DNA of 6,788 nucleotides from Acidobacteriota bacterium (GTDB lineage: Bacteria; Acidobacteriota; Vicinamibacteria; Vicinamibacterales; CAVVIG01): NCBI GenBank assembly GCA_003222555.1, contig QHWL01000013.1, positions 1-6,788 on the forward strand, in the 5' to 3' direction. Position numbers and translations under genes: made by a program. The number at the start of each line of letters is the position of its first letter. Position 1 is the first letter of the stretch. Under the pieces are notes generated by a model. It ran no database searches. It was not told the origin of the DNA and worked only from the letters and a program-made list of their open reading frames with translations. Shown here in pieces: positions 5,517 through 6,788 of the stretch.

Positions 5517-5594
5517 CTAAACCCTGATACCGTGGTCCAGCAAAGGTTAGGTCGATAACAACCAAGTGCCGAATTTGCGGATGATGCGTCGGCA
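5517..5594 (+). other. Two possible stem structures in the leader of the haem/propeller gene
   Basis: CTAAACC (5517-5523) can pair with GGTTAG (5545-5550) with one bulge. TGCCGA (5567-5572) pairs perfectly with TCGGCA (5589-5594) across a 16-base loop, ending eight bases before the Shine-Dalgarno sequence. They match no riboswitch class I know and may be chance. Confidence 0.25.
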
Positions 5595-5602
5595 ACCCTC
5601 CC

Positions 5603-5609
5603 AAGGAGG
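5603..5609 (+). promoter_or_regulatory. Ribosome binding site of the haem/propeller gene
   Basis: AAGGAGG lies four bases before the ATG at 5614. It rules out the in-frame upstream ATGs at 5581 and 5584. Confidence 0.8.
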
Positions 5610-5613
5610 CCAC

Positions 5614-6788
5614 ATGAGCAGAAGAACGTTGTACTTGCGAGTCGCGGTGGTGGCGGTCGCCGTGTTCGTGGCTGCTTCGCTGACTGGCCTGCGTGCAGGT
5701 CAGGTCGCAAACGGAGCAGTGTCCATCGACAATGACGACGTCGGCGGCGTGGTCACTGGACCGCGCGGCCCCGAGGCGGGCGTCTGGGTGATCGCGGAAA
5801 CCAGGGAGCTGCCCACACGCTTGATCAAAGTCGTGGTCACCGACGATCAGGGCCGATACCTGATCCCCGACCTTCCGAAGGCAAACTACGACGTGTGGGT
5901 TCGCGGCTACGGGCTCGTCGACTCGGCGAAAGTCAAGACGGCGCCGGGCAAGATTCTCAATCTGACGGCGGTTGCGGCGCCGAACCCGAAGGCGGCGGCG
6001 AACTACTACCCTGCGCTGTATTGGTTCTCGCTGCTTCAGGTGCCGCCCAAGAGTGACTTCCCCGGCACGGGGCCAGCGCCCAGGGGCAACGGGATTTCGC
6101 CGACGATGAAGAGCCAGGGCGAGTGGATTCGCAACGTCGTGAACACCGACGGCTGCACGGGCTGTCATCAGCTGGGCAACAAGGCGACGCGCGAAATTCC
6201 CAAGGCCCTCGGCACGTTCGAGACGTCTGAAGCGGCTTGGGATCGGCGGATTCAGTCGGGACAGGCTGGCGCCGGGATGAACACCCGGTTTACCCAGGTT
6301 GGCCGGCAGCGCGCGCTGTCGATGTTCGCCGACTGGACCGATCGGATTGCCGCTGGCGAGCTGCCGGCGGTGACGCCGCCCCGGCCGCAGGGCAAGGAGC
6401 GGAACGTCGTCGTGACGTTGTGGGACTGGGCCGATCCGAAGGCCTATGGCCATGATGAGATCGTGACGGACAAGCGCAATCCGACAGTCAATGCAAACGG
6501 GCCCATTTACGGAGCTCTGGAGGCGAGCGCAGAGTACATGCCGGTCATCGACCCGATCCGCAACACGGCGACTCAAGTGAAGCTGCAGGTTCGCGATCCG
6601 AAGACGCCGAGCGAAGCCGACACGCCGCCGGCGCAGCCGTCGCCGTACTGGGGCGACGAAGTGATCTGGACCAGTCAGTCCAACGCCCACAGCTTCGCGA
6701 TGGATAAACAGGCGCGCGTGTGGATTGCGGCGCGGGTCCGTCCGAACGAGACTTCGGCCTTCTGCAGACAGGGTTCAAGTCATCCGTC
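5614..6788 (+). CDS. Exported carboxypeptidase-regulatory-like / cytochrome c protein with probable beta-propeller (3' partial)
   Basis: Runs off the right edge after 391 codons without a stop. Residues 1 to about 28 are a signal peptide (Arg-Arg, hydrophobic AVVAVAVFVAASL). Residues about 42-120 resemble a carboxypeptidase-regulatory-like beta-sandwich (GGVVTGPRG...AGVWVIAET...TDDQGRYLIPDLP). A haem-c site follows, C181-T-G-C184-H185, with M222 in GMNTRF a candidate second axial ligand. From about residue 262 the pattern (NVVVTLWDW, then HSFAMDKQARVWIAAR) looks like the opening blades of a Vgb/NHL-type beta-propeller. I recall this order from acidobacterial proteins of roughly 650-700 residues, so perhaps half is present. 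It is probably a periplasmic or surface redox protein; substrate unknown. AAGGAGG before the ATG and a perfect -35 box indicate good expression. It is divergent to the small exported protein. Confidence 0.85.
   Translation, partial: MSRRTLYLRVAVVAVAVFVAASLTGLRAGQVANGAVSIDNDDVGGVVTGPRGPEAGVWVIAETRELPTRLIKVVVTDDQGRYLIPDLPKANYDVWVRGYGLVDSAKVKTAPGKILNLTAVAAPNPKAAANYYPALYWFSLLQVPPKSDFPGTGPAPRGNGISPTMKSQGEWIRNVVNTDGCTGCHQLGNKATREIPKALGTFETSEAAWDRRIQSGQAGAGMNTRFTQVGRQRALSMFADWTDRIAAGELPAVTPPRPQGKERNVVVTLWDWADPKAYGHDEIVTDKRNPTVNANGPIYGALEASAEYMPVIDPIRNTATQVKLQVRDPKTPSEADTPPAQPSPYWGDEVIWTSQSNAHSFAMDKQARVWIAARVRPNETSAFCRQGSSHP

Larger units (their letters stand above)
5222..5613. other. Divergent intergenic region between exported-protein and haem-protein genes
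   Basis: Apart from the hairpin at 5306-5321, the plus-strand promoter at 5465-5493 and leader hairpins before the haem gene, I see no gene here. A run of six A (on the minus strand, T) at about 5374-5379 is not preceded by a stem. The minus-strand promoter for the small exported protein should lie here, but I found no convincing -35/-10 pair for it. Confidence 0.55.

Noticed and set aside
5515..5551. Integron attC-like pattern (GTCTAAAC ... GTTAGGT)
   Set aside because: The first core site does not match RYYYAAC exactly, the arms are short and poorly paired, and there is no integrase or gene-cassette context. It is more simply a weak leader hairpin.
5476..6690. A 404-codon open frame on the minus strand
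   Set aside because: It is antisense to the haem/propeller gene, which has a signal peptide, CXXCH and Shine-Dalgarno sequence. The antisense product is Arg/His-rich with no recognisable domain and is an effect of high GC content.

Overview
The window is GC-rich bacterial DNA with five protein-coding genes, one of them cut by the right edge. No tRNA, rRNA, CRISPR array, transposase or phage gene is visible. The best lineage clue is the last gene: a secreted protein with a carboxypeptidase-regulatory-like beta-sandwich, one CXXCH haem-c site and the beginning of a probable beta-propeller. I associate this architecture with Acidobacteriota, especially soil Vicinamibacteria-like genomes. Secreted cupins and long PilZ/coiled-coil proteins fit that, but the assignment is an inference from remembered families, not a search result.

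Layout. Positions 1-221 are non-coding at the left edge and hold an unusual AT-rich hairpin built from degenerate 8-bp repeats (125-206). A stand-alone CheY-like receiver protein lies on the minus strand (222-644). A 382-bp divergent spacer separates it from a plus-strand gene (1027-3474, 815 codons) for a very long repeat-built coiled coil ending in a PilZ domain with an intact c-di-GMP signature, followed by a probable terminator (3479-3510). Next are two minus-strand genes in transcription order: a small exported helical protein of unknown function (4742-5221) and an exported double-cupin protein (3579-4583) whose two domains are a tandem duplication. After a second divergent spacer (5222-5613) with a good sigma70-type -35 box, the plus-strand haem/propeller gene runs off the right edge (5614-6788).

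How the genes may fit together. The receiver and the PilZ protein are divergently encoded, so a two-component or chemotaxis-type phosphorylation signal and a c-di-GMP signal could meet here; this is inferred from position and domains only. The small exported protein, the cupin and the haem protein all carry export signals, so the right half encodes cell-envelope or periplasmic functions. Nothing in the sequence ties the two halves into one pathway. The most notable structural features are the octamer hairpin, the nested repeat history of the coiled coil (35-, 56- and 32-residue units) and the uneven divergence of the two cupin copies, which suggests partial gene conversion.
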